Shown in pieces: positions 1 through 9,613 of a DNA stretch of 64,000 nt. The stretch is from an uncultured bacterium. Its GTDB lineage: Bacteria > Cyanobacteriota > Vampirovibrionia > Gastranaerophilales > Gastranaerophilaceae. The translations under genes were made by a program, and so were the position numbers. A model generated the notes under the pieces. That model was not told the DNA's origin. It did no database searches and saw only the letters and a program-made list of their open reading frames with translations. Numbering within the stretch: position 1 is the stretch's first letter; every line of letters begins with the position of its first letter. The stretch is taken from positions 1-64,000 of the forward strand of contig CATXCB010000005.1 of the NCBI GenBank assembly GCA_958366705.1. Direction: 5' to 3'.

Positions 1-81
1 GTTAATAAATAATTTTCTTTAATTTCTCGCTAATATTGCGTTACATTTCGTTACACAAAAAGTATCCTTAAAACATTAAAT

Positions 82-140
82 AATAATTAAGTTAACTTTA
101 ATTATTTATTTTTGCGCTAAAATATTGTTATAAATACATT
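82..140 (+). promoter_or_regulatory. Possible promoter/operator region of nifU
   Basis: The AT-rich leader before nifU contains a perfect 10-base palindrome, AAGTTAACTT, at 89-98. It is flanked by near-symmetric AT arms out to about 82-104. A -10-like TATAAA lies at 129-134 and an AAAGGG ribosome binding site at 146-151. No convincing -35 box is spaced correctly. The palindrome could be an operator, but in such AT-rich DNA it could arise by chance. The remaining 80 bases of the window start hold nothing I recognise. Confidence 0.3.
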
Positions 141-158
141 TAATGAAAGGGAAAAACA

Positions 159-1010
159 ATGTGGGATTATTCAGAAAAAGTTATGGATCACTATAGAAAT
201 CCGAGAAACGTCGGCTCTATCGATAATGCTGATGCTGTCGGAATTGCAGGTTCATTGACTTGTGGAGACCAATTAAAAATATATTTAAAGATAAAAGATA
301 ATATTGTAACAGATGCCAAATTTCAAACATTTGGCTGCGGTTCAGCTGTCGCAAGTTCAAGTATTTTAACTGAAATGATTATTGGAAAATCAGTTGACGA
401 AGTAAGAAAAATAACAAATAAAGATATTGCTGACGAACTTGGCGGGCTTCCTCCAGAAAAAATGCACTGCTCTGTTATGGGCTACGAAGCTTTAGAAGAT
501 GCATTAAAAAATTACGCAGCTGACGGATATGTTGATCTGGATGAAATTCTCGATGAACATTACGGAACAAATAAAAAAGAAAAAATAATTTGTACTTGCT
601 TCCAAATAACAGAAAATATTATTTGGGATGCTATCAAACAAAACAATCTGAAAACAGTTGAAGAAGTTACAAATTACACAAAAGCAGGAGGCGCCTGCGG
701 CAAATGCAAAGCTGTAATTCAAGACATGATTGAAACATATTACAACAAACAACAGGCTGAAATTGACAAATTAACTCCAACTCAATGGATTCTAAAAGTT
801 AACAATGTAATAGAAACACAAATTTCACCTGAGCTCCAAAAAGATGGCGGAGATATTGAACTGGTTGATATAAAAAACAAAACTATCTATGTAAAATTAA
901 GAGGCAGATGCTCAGGTTGCAAAAATTCAACAATGACATTAAAGAATTTTGTTGAAACAACATTGCAAAATTCATTAGGAACAGATATTTCTGTAATCGA
1001 GGTAAATTAA
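159..1010 (+). CDS. nifU: NifU-type Fe-S cluster scaffold protein
   Basis: This is a full-length three-domain NifU that assembles Fe-S clusters and passes them to client proteins in the cytoplasm. The N-terminal IscU-like domain (about residues 1-125) has its three conserved cysteines at 35, 60 and 104. The middle BFD-like [2Fe-2S] domain carries C145, C147, C180 and C183. The C-terminal NifU domain has the CSGC motif at 251-254. At 283 residues the length is typical of complete NifU. The start is set by an AAAGGG site 7 bases upstream. The stop codon is directly followed by the ATG of nifS, so sulfur donor and scaffold are co-transcribed. No nitrogenase gene is in the window. In many anaerobes this pair is the general Fe-S system, and I infer that role here. 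Confidence 0.95.
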   Translation: MWDYSEKVMDHYRNPRNVGSIDNADAVGIAGSLTCGDQLKIYLKIKDNIVTDAKFQTFGCGSAVASSSILTEMIIGKSVDEVRKITNKDIADELGGLPPEKMHCSVMGYEALEDALKNYAADGYVDLDEILDEHYGTNKKEKIICTCFQITENIIWDAIKQNNLKTVEEVTNYTKAGGACGKCKAVIQDMIETYYNKQQAEIDKLTPTQWILKVNNVIETQISPELQKDGGDIELVDIKNKTIYVKLRGRCSGCKNSTMTLKNFVETTLQNSLGTDISVIEVN

Positions 1011-2216
1011 ATGAATAATAATATAGTATACTTAGACAATAACGCAACTACAAAGGTTGATGAACGAGTGCTTGACGCCATGATGCCATACTTCAAAGAA
1101 GAATACGCAAACCCATCAAGTATGTATAACTTCAGCAAAAAATCATCTGATGCGATAAAAGAAGCTCGTGTTCAGATTCGCGACTTTGTAAATGCTAAAG
1201 ATGAAAAAGAAATTATATTTACATCTTGCGGTTCAGAAAGTGCAAACACTGCAATACGCGGAGTTCTAAATTATAATAAAAACAAAAAACATATTATAAC
1301 AACAAAAGTAGAACATCCTGCTGTTTTAAACACTTATAAAGCTATGGAAAAGCAAGGCTACAGAGTTGATTACATAGGAGTAAATTCAAACGGAGAATTA
1401 AATCTGGAAGAACTCGAGGCCGCAATTGACGAAGATACAGCTTTAGTATCTGTTATGTGGGCAAACAACGAAACAGGAGTTATTTATCCAATAAAACAAA
1501 TATCCGAAATGATAAAATCTAAAAATAAAGATACAAAACTTTTTGTTGACGCAGTTCAAGTAGCAGGAAAGATTCCAATAGACGTACAAGAGTGCGGAGT
1601 CGACTTATTGGGAATTTCCGGTCACAAATTTCACGCACCAAAAGGTATTGGGGCACTCTATGTAAATTCTAAAACAATGATTACACCATTAATTATTGGT
1701 GGACATCAGGAAAGAGGTAAGCGTGCAGGTACCGAAAACACTCCATATATTGTCGGTTTAGGTAAAGCGGCTCAATTGGCTCAAGATGGATTAAAATACG
1801 AATTAACAGAAGTTAAACGTCTCAGAGACAAACTGGAGTCAAATATTGTCAATAAAATATATAATGCAAGATTAAATACAGGAGCAGCAGAAAGAGTCCC
1901 TAACACTACCAATATTGGTTTTGAATATATTGAGGGAGAATTAATACTTCTTCACCTATCGGATTTAGGAATCTGTGCATCATCCGGTTCTGCCTGTACA
2001 TCAGGTTCTTTAGAACCAAGTCATGTACTGAGAGCTATGAATGTACCATTTACAGCAATTCATGGCAGTATTCGCTGGAGCCTTAGCAGATTTACCACAG
2101 AAAAAGAAATTGACTATGTAATAGAAAAATTACCGGGTATTATTGAAAAAGTTACCTCAATTTCACCATATCAAAAAGAGCTTCAAGCTTTAAAAGATTT
2201 ACGAATGAGTAAATAG
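1011..2216 (+). CDS. nifS: NifS-type cysteine desulfurase
   Basis: This is a PLP-dependent enzyme that takes sulfur from cysteine and delivers it as persulfide to NifU. The N-terminus reads YLDNNATTKVD, the class V aminotransferase signature of NifS/IscS. The PLP-binding motif SGHKFH has its lysine at residue 206. The mobile catalytic cysteine is in SGSACTSGS (C329). The length of 401 residues is normal. The gene begins on the base after the nifU stop, so the two form one operon. IscS is the close alternative, but the partnership with a three-domain NifU favours the NifS name. Confidence 0.95.
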   Translation: MNNNIVYLDNNATTKVDERVLDAMMPYFKEEYANPSSMYNFSKKSSDAIKEARVQIRDFVNAKDEKEIIFTSCGSESANTAIRGVLNYNKNKKHIITTKVEHPAVLNTYKAMEKQGYRVDYIGVNSNGELNLEELEAAIDEDTALVSVMWANNETGVIYPIKQISEMIKSKNKDTKLFVDAVQVAGKIPIDVQECGVDLLGISGHKFHAPKGIGALYVNSKTMITPLIIGGHQERGKRAGTENTPYIVGLGKAAQLAQDGLKYELTEVKRLRDKLESNIVNKIYNARLNTGAAERVPNTTNIGFEYIEGELILLHLSDLGICASSGSACTSGSLEPSHVLRAMNVPFTAIHGSIRWSLSRFTTEKEIDYVIEKLPGIIEKVTSISPYQKELQALKDLRMSK

Positions 2217-2340
2217 ACTTTAAATATAATACTTTAAGGTTACGAATATTTAGCTGAATTTAAGAAATTAAAAACTCCTTATTTGTTGAATTGGTTTGGA
2301 CATTGAAAAAACTTATTCTAACACTAAGGAGATTTTAATT

Positions 2341-3315
2341 ATGAAAAAATTTATTATTTTCATAGCAATGCTTCTTACATGTCAGAATGTATTTGCAAGT
2401 CAAAATACCTCAATGATAGACAAAATTGAGAATTCGCTTTACGGTTTTACATATTCAAAAGAATCTGAAGCCAGCAGATTAGAAAGAATAGAAAATAGCG
2501 TATACGGAACCACATCAAGCGGACAAACACAAACTCGTATCGCAAAATTAAAAAAAGATTTATCTGCTGATCTTATAGGTCAAGAAATTCCCCCTAAAGA
2601 AGACACTTTTGCCTCTGAAGAAGACTCATGGGTAACCGCAAAAGAACCATCTGAAAGCAGCAAAATAGATTATCCTGTCATTAATGAACTGGAAAAACAT
2701 GTATTCAAAAAAGAGTTTAAAGACCAGAATATAAAAACAAGATTATCTAAACTTGAAGAAAAAACTTTAGGTAAAACATTTGAAAACGATGATTTATCCT
2801 CCCGCGTCGACAGACTAAAAGCAGAAGTCCGACCACAAAGTTTTATGGATAATAAAATGGCAAAGCAGGATAATATATTCTACGAAGACCCGTTAGACAA
2901 AATGGAGCAAAATTACCATTTAGATTCATATGGTCCGCCTGAATTTGATTATGATTCTTATAATAACAGGAACAACAATTTTGAATTTCCTCAGGAAGAT
3001 GATTATTTTTCATCATCAGGTTCAAATATATTTAAACCTGGCAAAAACATGAGCCTATCCAGTATTGAAAAAACATTATACAAAACGAAATTCGAAAACG
3101 AAACCACAAATTCACGTCTTGCACGAATTGAATCAAGTGTTTTCGGCACAAGCTTTGCAAACGATAGTGAATCTGAAAGAATTGCAAGAATATCCAGTGC
3201 AATAAATGCCCAAAAGACAGCCAAAAGGTATGACAGTAACAGATTCGGACAAAACATGGCTACTGCCGTACAAATAGGAACACTTATTCTAATGGTACTT
3301 GCCTGTATATTATAA
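2341..3315 (+). CDS. Exported repeat protein of unknown function
   Basis: I do not recognise the family. The start at 2341 is preferred over upstream TTG codons because AAGGAG lies 9 bases before it and the protein then begins with a clear signal peptide (MKKFIIFIAMLLTC, cleavage near residue 20). The 324-residue protein contains three pairs of a motif of about 22 residues with the pattern IExxΦΦGxxFxxDxxxxRΦxRΦE. They lie near residues 27-75, 115-165 and 240-285, separated by acidic, low-complexity linkers. A hydrophobic segment of about 15 residues closes the C-terminus and could anchor it in a membrane. Codon use looks like that of its neighbours. It converges with the prepilin gene on the other strand, with three bases between stops. 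Confidence 0.75.
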   Translation: MKKFIIFIAMLLTCQNVFASQNTSMIDKIENSLYGFTYSKESEASRLERIENSVYGTTSSGQTQTRIAKLKKDLSADLIGQEIPPKEDTFASEEDSWVTAKEPSESSKIDYPVINELEKHVFKKEFKDQNIKTRLSKLEEKTLGKTFENDDLSSRVDRLKAEVRPQSFMDNKMAKQDNIFYEDPLDKMEQNYHLDSYGPPEFDYDSYNNRNNNFEFPQEDDYFSSSGSNIFKPGKNMSLSSIEKTLYKTKFENETTNSRLARIESSVFGTSFANDSESERIARISSAINAQKTAKRYDSNRFGQNMATAVQIGTLILMVLACIL

Positions 3316-3318
3316 ATC

Positions 3319-4068
3319 CTACTTTGCGGTTTTAAGAACATACCTTGCAGCTGCAGATGCCGGCTCCACAATTCCATCATGAAATCTTATAGGATAAATA
3401 TCTGTCAAGTGTTTTGCATCATTTTTTACAATACAGTCATTTTTGGATAGTGACTCTGAACCTGAAGAACATGAAACTTCTTTATTTGGTAAAGAAGCAC
3501 CATTTACATCTATAAAACCCAGACAAAATCGTAAATATTCATCAATAGTAATTATATCATCTATTCTTTTACCAACTGGTAATGTACAAGGAACAGAGCC
3601 TAGACCTTTCCAAATACCAACAATAATCCCGTCATTCAATACGTAGCCTCTGTAATTTTTATCAACTCTGGAAGCATCTGAAAGCATAAACGGGCCGCGA
3701 ATTATAGAATAATTCCCAGACTTTGAATTTTTATTTATTTTTATATCTGTAACAGTCGCGTAATAAGTTGCTCCTGTTAACGTGCCATTGAGCATAGCAC
3801 ATATCGACATAACAGTATCTGGATGCTCTGAGCCTGCGTTATTTCCACAGGTAGTTGAAATTCCAGAATAATCATAACCATATTGAGATTGTGACATTCT
3901 TGCGGCCTGAGATAATGTTGAAACCGTCTTTTTAAGGGCAGAACGATATTGAGAACTTCGTGTATTGGCAATCAAAGTCGGAATTGTCATTGCAGCAACG
4001 ACCCCTATAATACCTAAAGTTATTAAAACTTCTGCTAAGGTAAATCCAACATATAAATTTTTATTCAT
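3319..4068 (-). CDS. Type IV pilin-like protein (prepilin), cassette 1
   Basis: The N-terminus has the prepilin peptidase site and hydrophobic helix of type IV pilins and pseudopilins: VGFTLAEVLITLG, with cleavage expected between G and F and glutamate at +5. I choose the ATG at 4068 because GGAGGG at 4078-4083 is then 9 bases away; two upstream ATGs lie too close to that site. The C-terminal half shares a block with the prepilins at 20770 and 24776 (DVNGxSLPNKEV, then a cysteine pair and DGIVEPASAAARYVL). The family is recognised only at the N-terminus, and the function of the globular head is unknown. A divergent XRE regulator follows at 4221. Confidence 0.85.
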   Translation of the reverse strand: MNKNLYVGFTLAEVLITLGIIGVVAAMTIPTLIANTRSSQYRSALKKTVSTLSQAARMSQSQYGYDYSGISTTCGNNAGSEHPDTVMSICAMLNGTLTGATYYATVTDIKINKNSKSGNYSIIRGPFMLSDASRVDKNYRGYVLNDGIIVGIWKGLGSVPCTLPVGKRIDDIITIDEYLRFCLGFIDVNGASLPNKEVSCSSGSESLSKNDCIVKNDAKHLTDIYPIRFHDGIVEPASAAARYVLKTAK

Positions 4069-4194
4069 TAGCATCATCCCTCCAAACCATGAACTCTACC
4101 TATATATTAACACATTTTACTTAAATTATTTCAATATAAATAAAATTATTTTATATTAATTTACAAAATAATGAAACAATTTCAATAGAAATTA

Positions 4195-4212
4195 CATACA
4201 TATAATTGTATG
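4195..4212 (+). promoter_or_regulatory. Dyad over -10 box of XRE regulator, cassette 1
   Basis: CATACA at 4195-4200 and TGTATG at 4207-4212 are perfect inverted arms around TATAAT at 4201-4206. A second -10-like hexamer, TATGAT (4209-4214), lies exactly six bases before the ATG at 4221. The placement fits an autoregulatory operator between the divergent regulator and prepilin genes. Binding is not shown. Confidence 0.45.
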
Positions 4213-4220
4213 ATTTAATA

Positions 4221-4535
4221 ATGGATAACAGAAAAAAATTAGGAAAAAGAATAAAAGAGTTAAGAAAAAATAAAGGCTTTACACAAGAAAAACTCGCCGA
4301 ACTCATTGATATGGAACAAAACACAATAAGCATTATTGAATCAGGCAGAAACTTTCCAACTCTTGTAACACTGGAAAAAATAGCTAATGTCCTAAACTGC
4401 GAATTAGCTGATTTTTTCAATTATGACTATTTTGAAGATATTGAATTTATTAAACAATATGCTCAAAAAGAATTAGAAACAATGAATGAAAAGCAATTAC
4501 GCACAATATTCAAATATATGAAAAATATTATTTAA
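4221..4535 (+). CDS. XRE-family HTH transcriptional regulator, cassette 1
   Basis: A 104-residue protein with a Cro/C1-type helix-turn-helix at about residues 5-60. The recognition segment reads KGFTQEKLAELIDMEQNTIS, followed by the typical IESGRNFPTLVTLEKIA. A short acidic, helical tail follows and might serve oligomerisation. I use the ATG at 4221; an in-frame TTG at 4206 exists but lies in the predicted promoter. No Shine-Dalgarno is visible, and the ATG follows a -10-like TATGAT by six bases, so the mRNA may be leaderless. It is divergent from the prepilin at 3319-4068, which it probably regulates; that is inference from layout. Confidence 0.85.
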   Translation: MDNRKKLGKRIKELRKNKGFTQEKLAELIDMEQNTISIIESGRNFPTLVTLEKIANVLNCELADFFNYDYFEDIEFIKQYAQKELETMNEKQLRTIFKYMKNII

Positions 4536-4551
4536 ATATGCATTTTACTTG

Positions 4552-7500
4552 CTAAGGAGTTACCTCCTGTGCTTGAGGTGCAGGCATTTGCTTTTGCGAA
4601 TTTATAATTGCATTTTTGAACAAATTTTTCAAATTTTCTGAATTATTTTTTGAATTTTCTTTTGAAGCTTCAAAACCAGATTTTACTTGCTCAATATCAT
4701 TTTTAAAGCTTTCAATCCTATTTTTATGAGTTTCAACAATATTATTTACATTCTGTTGTACTGTCTGAGCATTTGTTTTCGCATTTTCAACACGTTCAGT
4801 AATATTATTTTTCATAGCTTCAGCAGCATTTTCTAACTCTTTATTCACATCAACCGGAGTAGTATCACATTTTGAAAGCCATTTAAAACTTCGCACAGAT
4901 GATGCTGAATCTGCAGGACCTATAAATAAGACTTTAAAATCTTTATAAGATTTACTTCCACTCGTCAATGCTGGAATCAATGACACGTTTTCACCAGCAG
5001 GATCAGAGGTTAATTGTTTTAATACATTGGAAGTTAAGACCCCGAATTTTGGAATATTTGCAAGTAATTTTTCAACAGACAAGTCTCCCAATATCCCCAA
5101 ACTTGATACAACTTTTGAATCCAGACGTCCTAAAATTGTCAAATTTGCACTGTTAGGAATAATATCATAGAACCCAGACACATGATAAGACATCAACGGA
5201 CCAAGAACCTTTATTCCGGAAATATTAGCAGCTCCGCCTGCTAGAGATATATCACCCACTATAGATTTAAACTTATTAGTTTCCTGAATTGTCGACAGCG
5301 TGGACAATGAAGATATTGCAGCTTTTAAAATAGAATTTGAAGCAACATTTTGAGCCGCAACAAGATTTTCTAGACGTCCAATACCCATAAAGCGCCCATC
5401 TTCGATATTAAAATTAACATTACCTTTCATTGATTGAATAATCTCTTTGTCGGTAACTCCCTGCATAACAAGTTTTGTGCTAAAACCCATTCGACCTGTC
5501 AATGCATTTTTTATCCCTACAGCTCCATAGACAGCTTCTGTAGAATTGAGGCCAGTCCCATTTAATTCTACCCCGATAGCTGAATTATTTACTGAATATG
5601 AAATTTTTCCATCAATCTTACCTGAAAAAGCTTCTGCTTTTAAATTGGATAAGTAAAAATTATTATAATCAATTAATACAAAATCAGAAGATATATTATT
5701 TGCAACAATTCCACCGAATTTAAACTCTTCTGCGGTTGCATTACCATTTAAAAATTGTCCATTAAGATTTGCTTTCAGATTTTTAATTACAAAATCCAAA
5801 TCTTTAATAGAAATATCAGAAACATTCACAGCACCCTTAAACTGCGGATTAAACATATTTCCCCAAATAGAGACATCACCATTTGCAGTAATATTTGAAG
5901 TTTTCATTCCCCATACAGGAAACGAAATAAATTTTGGTATTGATACTGCAATATTCACTTTTGGCTCGGAATACAATTTAGTAATACCACCTGTAAAAGA
6001 AATTATTTTATTGTCATTTGCGTATATACCTGAGTCTGAAAAGGTTAATGTATCTCCGGAAATTTTAATATCTGTATGTATTTTAGCTTTCTTATTTTTT
6101 AACAAATCAATATCTGCAAGAGTTATATAATTTGAATTATCAGCTGTTAAATTAAAACATATATCCTGAACTTTTGAGTTCCCCTTGATTATCACAGAAA
6201 CAGGAAGATTTCCGGCATATGGAAACATTGAACGCATTTCTTGAGGTATAAACCCGGCAATATCAGAAGATGCAATATTACCTTTTGCAAGAATGTCAAT
6301 ATTTAATTTATCTGTTAAATATTGTGAAATAGAACCTGTAATATCAATTTTAGAACCATTCAAAAGCAAATAAGATTTTTTTATTTTTATGTCATTTGAA
6401 TCCATAACAATTTTAGTTTCAGGTATAGAAATTGTAGCAGACGGATGTTTTAAAACAAGTGAGCTAAGATTAATATCTCCTGTCAAAGATTTCTTTTCAC
6501 TCAAAAATCTTATTAAAGAATCTGATAACAATATTCTCACATTTGAAGACTTATTTAATATATCAATATCAGCCAAATCTGCATTAATTTCAGGCTTTAA
6601 GTCCTTTAATTTTCCTTTCAATATAGCATTTAAAGAAAATGTACCACTGTTAAAAAGATTATCTTTTAATAAAGCTACCTGTCCGGCAGCTGCAAGTAAG
6701 CCTTTTATAGGGAGTTTATCCGCAACAAGACGTAAATCCGTGTCTGAATCCTGTTTAATTGAGCCTGTCAATTTTAGCGGATGACCTAAGATTGAAAACC
6801 CCGCATTTTTGATATTTATATTATTATTCATTAAATCGATATCAGCTGAAATTTTATCAATTACAACATTATATAGACCATAAGTAAATTTTGACGGATT
6901 AATTTTCAAATAACCCGTTGATGATACATTTTTCAAATCAGAATTGATATTAAAATCCGCATCTATCCCGCCGGTTGCCGACAAAGTACTAAAATCTTTA
7001 ACACCAAAAGATTGCGCAATACTATCAGCCAATCTGATTAAATTATTAAACTTAGCATTTGAACGAAAAGTCAAATCTATATGAGCTTTTTTACCAACTT
7101 TAGCATCCCCAATAATTTGAGTTTTTTCATTCTCATCCTGTGAAGAAAATAATATTGAATCAATATCAACCTCATTACCTTTAAACATCAAATTCATATA
7201 ACTTTCAGGTAACTTTTTACCATTAACAGCTACACTAAGTGCATCAATAGATATGTTACCCTTTGCATGCAAATTCTTTAATGAGCCCGAAGCTTTTACA
7301 TCTGCCATTAAATCTGCAGTCAACTCATTTTTCTTTATTGACTTAAAAACATCAATAATATTAAAATTATTTTCATTTTTGACTACAGAATTTACATTAT
7401 CCTGAATCTGAATAGTACGCTTTGGAAATACAAGTTCATTTAACACTAAATCAGGCATTATACTATTTGCAATTTTAATATCATAATTTGATACAACAAA

Positions 7501-8142
7501 ATTACCCAGCATAACCTTACCCGCTGTAGAAACTTTTACTTTTTTATCTAAGATAAAATCATTAATTTTAAGTTTTCTTCCCTCAATGCAATATTTATCA
7601 TTATCAAGTGCATCCACAAAAGCAAAATTATAATTATCCATTTTTATATCAGGCAGATGGTTAGATAATTTAAACCCGTATGGCAAACCCTCCATTGGTT
7701 CAGCATTTGGAGATTCCTTTGATATAAGATAATCAAGAACAGAAAAAGAACCATCTTTTTTAACGACTAAATTAGCATTTAGAGATTTTGCACTCACTTC
7801 ATCAAGCTGAATCTTTTTGATAATAACCGGCAGTAATGCCAATTTAACTCTAAGATCAGAAGCTGCAAACACAGGTTCTTCAGAAGCAGGAACAGATATT
7901 GAGATATTCTTTATTTTTATACCGGCAGACAAATTAGGTGAGGTAACAATCCCCAGCCCATCAACCTGAGCATCCAGCCCTGTTGTAGACTTTATAATAT
8001 CTGCCAGATGCTGACTATAAGAATTTGCAATCGGAGACAATACAACAGGCAAAATCAAAAACAAAAGATATATAACACCTATTGTATAAGCAAAAATAAT
8101 ACTGAATCTTTTCAGCTTATCGTTATCAAAATGTAATTTCAT
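4552..8142 (-). CDS. AsmA/TamB-like large membrane-anchored protein
   Basis: This 1196-residue protein has one N-terminal membrane helix (about residues 14-36) and a long region of beta-rich repeats with the alternating pattern seen in AsmA-family proteins (for example LKLTGSIKQDSDTDLRLVAD). AsmA-like proteins span or line the periplasm and are linked to lipid transport and outer-membrane assembly in Gram-negative bacteria. The last 120 residues are charged and glutamine/asparagine-rich, with likely coiled coil and a proline-rich end. A GAGGTAGGGA site directly precedes the ATG. The gene converges with the XRE gene with 16 bases between stops. The family assignment rests on architecture and repeat character, since no single motif is diagnostic. 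Confidence 0.75.
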   Translation of the reverse strand: MKLHFDNDKLKRFSIIFAYTIGVIYLLFLILPVVLSPIANSYSQHLADIIKSTTGLDAQVDGLGIVTSPNLSAGIKIKNISISVPASEEPVFAASDLRVKLALLPVIIKKIQLDEVSAKSLNANLVVKKDGSFSVLDYLISKESPNAEPMEGLPYGFKLSNHLPDIKMDNYNFAFVDALDNDKYCIEGRKLKINDFILDKKVKVSTAGKVMLGNFVVSNYDIKIANSIMPDLVLNELVFPKRTIQIQDNVNSVVKNENNFNIIDVFKSIKKNELTADLMADVKASGSLKNLHAKGNISIDALSVAVNGKKLPESYMNLMFKGNEVDIDSILFSSQDENEKTQIIGDAKVGKKAHIDLTFRSNAKFNNLIRLADSIAQSFGVKDFSTLSATGGIDADFNINSDLKNVSSTGYLKINPSKFTYGLYNVVIDKISADIDLMNNNINIKNAGFSILGHPLKLTGSIKQDSDTDLRLVADKLPIKGLLAAAGQVALLKDNLFNSGTFSLNAILKGKLKDLKPEINADLADIDILNKSSNVRILLSDSLIRFLSEKKSLTGDINLSSLVLKHPSATISIPETKIVMDSNDIKIKKSYLLLNGSKIDITGSISQYLTDKLNIDILAKGNIASSDIAGFIPQEMRSMFPYAGNLPVSVIIKGNSKVQDICFNLTADNSNYITLADIDLLKNKKAKIHTDIKISGDTLTFSDSGIYANDNKIISFTGGITKLYSEPKVNIAVSIPKFISFPVWGMKTSNITANGDVSIWGNMFNPQFKGAVNVSDISIKDLDFVIKNLKANLNGQFLNGNATAEEFKFGGIVANNISSDFVLIDYNNFYLSNLKAEAFSGKIDGKISYSVNNSAIGVELNGTGLNSTEAVYGAVGIKNALTGRMGFSTKLVMQGVTDKEIIQSMKGNVNFNIEDGRFMGIGRLENLVAAQNVASNSILKAAISSLSTLSTIQETNKFKSIVGDISLAGGAANISGIKVLGPLMSYHVSGFYDIIPNSANLTILGRLDSKVVSSLGILGDLSVEKLLANIPKFGVLTSNVLKQLTSDPAGENVSLIPALTSGSKSYKDFKVLFIGPADSASSVRSFKWLSKCDTTPVDVNKELENAAEAMKNNITERVENAKTNAQTVQQNVNNIVETHKNRIESFKNDIEQVKSGFEASKENSKNNSENLKNLFKNAIINSQKQMPAPQAQEVTP

Positions 8143-8200
8143 ATCCCTACCTCATATTTATCTAATAAAATTTATTTTAACATAAAACACATAAATTGAA

Positions 8201-9613
8201 CTAACCCATTCTCCAATTCTTTATGAATACAAGTGCATCCTCTTTTGATACCACATCACCCGAAATCTGAGCTTCGTGCAAAGATTTCATAACCTGCCCG
8301 AGAAGAGGAGAAGGTGATATTTTTAAGATTTGCATCACTTCATTACCATCGAGAAGCTTTGGTAAAGGTTTGAGAGTTTTTAAAGACTCAAGGTAAAAAG
8401 ACAACAGCTTATTTAATGAGGAAATATTTTCATCCACAATCTCTTGAGTAATCTCAGGCCCTCTTGCCGATAACCTGTCTGCCTGTGCAATTAAAATATT
8501 ATCAATGCCGTTATCTTCCATCTTTCTAACAAAACGCATCATAACCTTTTCACTCAATTCAGGTGAAGAGACTACAGCTGTAGGATACATATGTTTTTTT
8601 ATCATCAAAGTCAAATACTCTATCTGCTTGTTAGAAAAACACAACTTTCTTAATATTGGTTTTGCAAGTTTTGCACCAACATCATCGTGCTTTATAAATC
8701 TGTGCCTTCCAGTATCTTCTTCAATTGTCCAGGTTGAGAATTTTCCAATATCATGCATAAAACAAGCCAGTTTTAGATGAGCTAATCTGGAAGCTCCTCC
8801 AAAATCAACGCAATCCATATGCTGTCTAACATTTTCAGAAGAGGTATCATACAACAACTGAACCTGACGAATAGTTTCTACACTATGATGAAACAAATCT
8901 AAATGATGATGAAGATTGGGTGGCACCTGTTTTAATTCTTGAACAAATGGGAAAATCAATTCCAGAATGCCGCACTCGTCCATCTTTAACAGGGCGGAAT
9001 CCGCATATTTTCCACCAAATAGTTTCATAAGTTCATATTCAACACGTTCTTTTGCAGGCTTTAGAATCAATGCTTTATTTTCTTTTACAACATCAATTAA
9101 ATGCGTGTCAATTTCAAACCCGAAAAGAGAATAAAACCGAAAAATTCTTAATATCCGCAAAGGGTCATCCATAAAATTAGAATCTCTTACCCCTCGAATT
9201 TTTTTATTTAAAATATCATCAAGCCCACCTGCTAAATCCAAAATTTTCGCAGATTTAATATCTATAGCAACAGAATTCATAGTTAAATCTCTTCTGTAAA
9301 TATCTTGTTCAATTGAATCTTCTATAGGGTTTGTAATATCCAGATAATTTAGCTTATCAGGCAGAACTACACGATAGATTTTATTTTCAACATCAAGAGG
9401 AATCCATTTCCCTTGAAAAAAATCAGCAATTTTTTTGGAAAAGCTCCCGGCATCTTCATCAACAACTATCAAATCTCTATCATAGACTACTTTTCCGAGA
9501 ATATAATCACGAACCGAACCTCCAACCAAATATATTTTATTTGGAAAGAAACTTGCTATATTATTTAAAATTTCATCATTTTTAATTCTATCTGTTAAAA
9601 TTTGAATATTCAT
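8201..9613 (-). CDS. cca: CCA-adding tRNA nucleotidyltransferase with HD domain
   Basis: The enzyme adds or repairs the 3' CCA of tRNAs. The nucleotidyltransferase head carries YLVGGSVRDYILG followed by the metal-binding DRDLIV motif near residues 28-55. Next come the RRDLTMNSVA motif and the RNA-binding neck with DPLRILRIFRF. An HD phosphohydrolase domain follows (HHSVETI, then CFMHDIGKF), as in class II bacterial CCA enzymes and poly(A) polymerase relatives. The length is 470 residues. The ATG at 9613 is chosen over a TTG two codons upstream. The gene overlaps the end of rsmE by 26 bases, so the two are probably translated from one mRNA. A poly(A) polymerase role cannot be excluded. Confidence 0.92.
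   Translation of the reverse strand: MNIQILTDRIKNDEILNNIASFFPNKIYLVGGSVRDYILGKVVYDRDLIVVDEDAGSFSKKIADFFQGKWIPLDVENKIYRVVLPDKLNYLDITNPIEDSIEQDIYRRDLTMNSVAIDIKSAKILDLAGGLDDILNKKIRGVRDSNFMDDPLRILRIFRFYSLFGFEIDTHLIDVVKENKALILKPAKERVEYELMKLFGGKYADSALLKMDECGILELIFPFVQELKQVPPNLHHHLDLFHHSVETIRQVQLLYDTSSENVRQHMDCVDFGGASRLAHLKLACFMHDIGKFSTWTIEEDTGRHRFIKHDDVGAKLAKPILRKLCFSNKQIEYLTLMIKKHMYPTAVVSSPELSEKVMMRFVRKMEDNGIDNILIAQADRLSARGPEITQEIVDENISSLNKLLSFYLESLKTLKPLPKLLDGNEVMQILKISPSPLLGQVMKSLHEAQISGDVVSKEDALVFIKNWRMG

Noticed and set aside
1..2216. Nitrogen fixation locus suggested by nifU-nifS
   Set aside because: No nifH, nifD, nifK or cofactor genes are present; the pair commonly acts as general Fe-S machinery in anaerobes.
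3003..3380. Minus-strand open frame overlapping the repeat protein and the prepilin end
   Set aside because: Overlaps two better supported genes and has no ribosome binding site.
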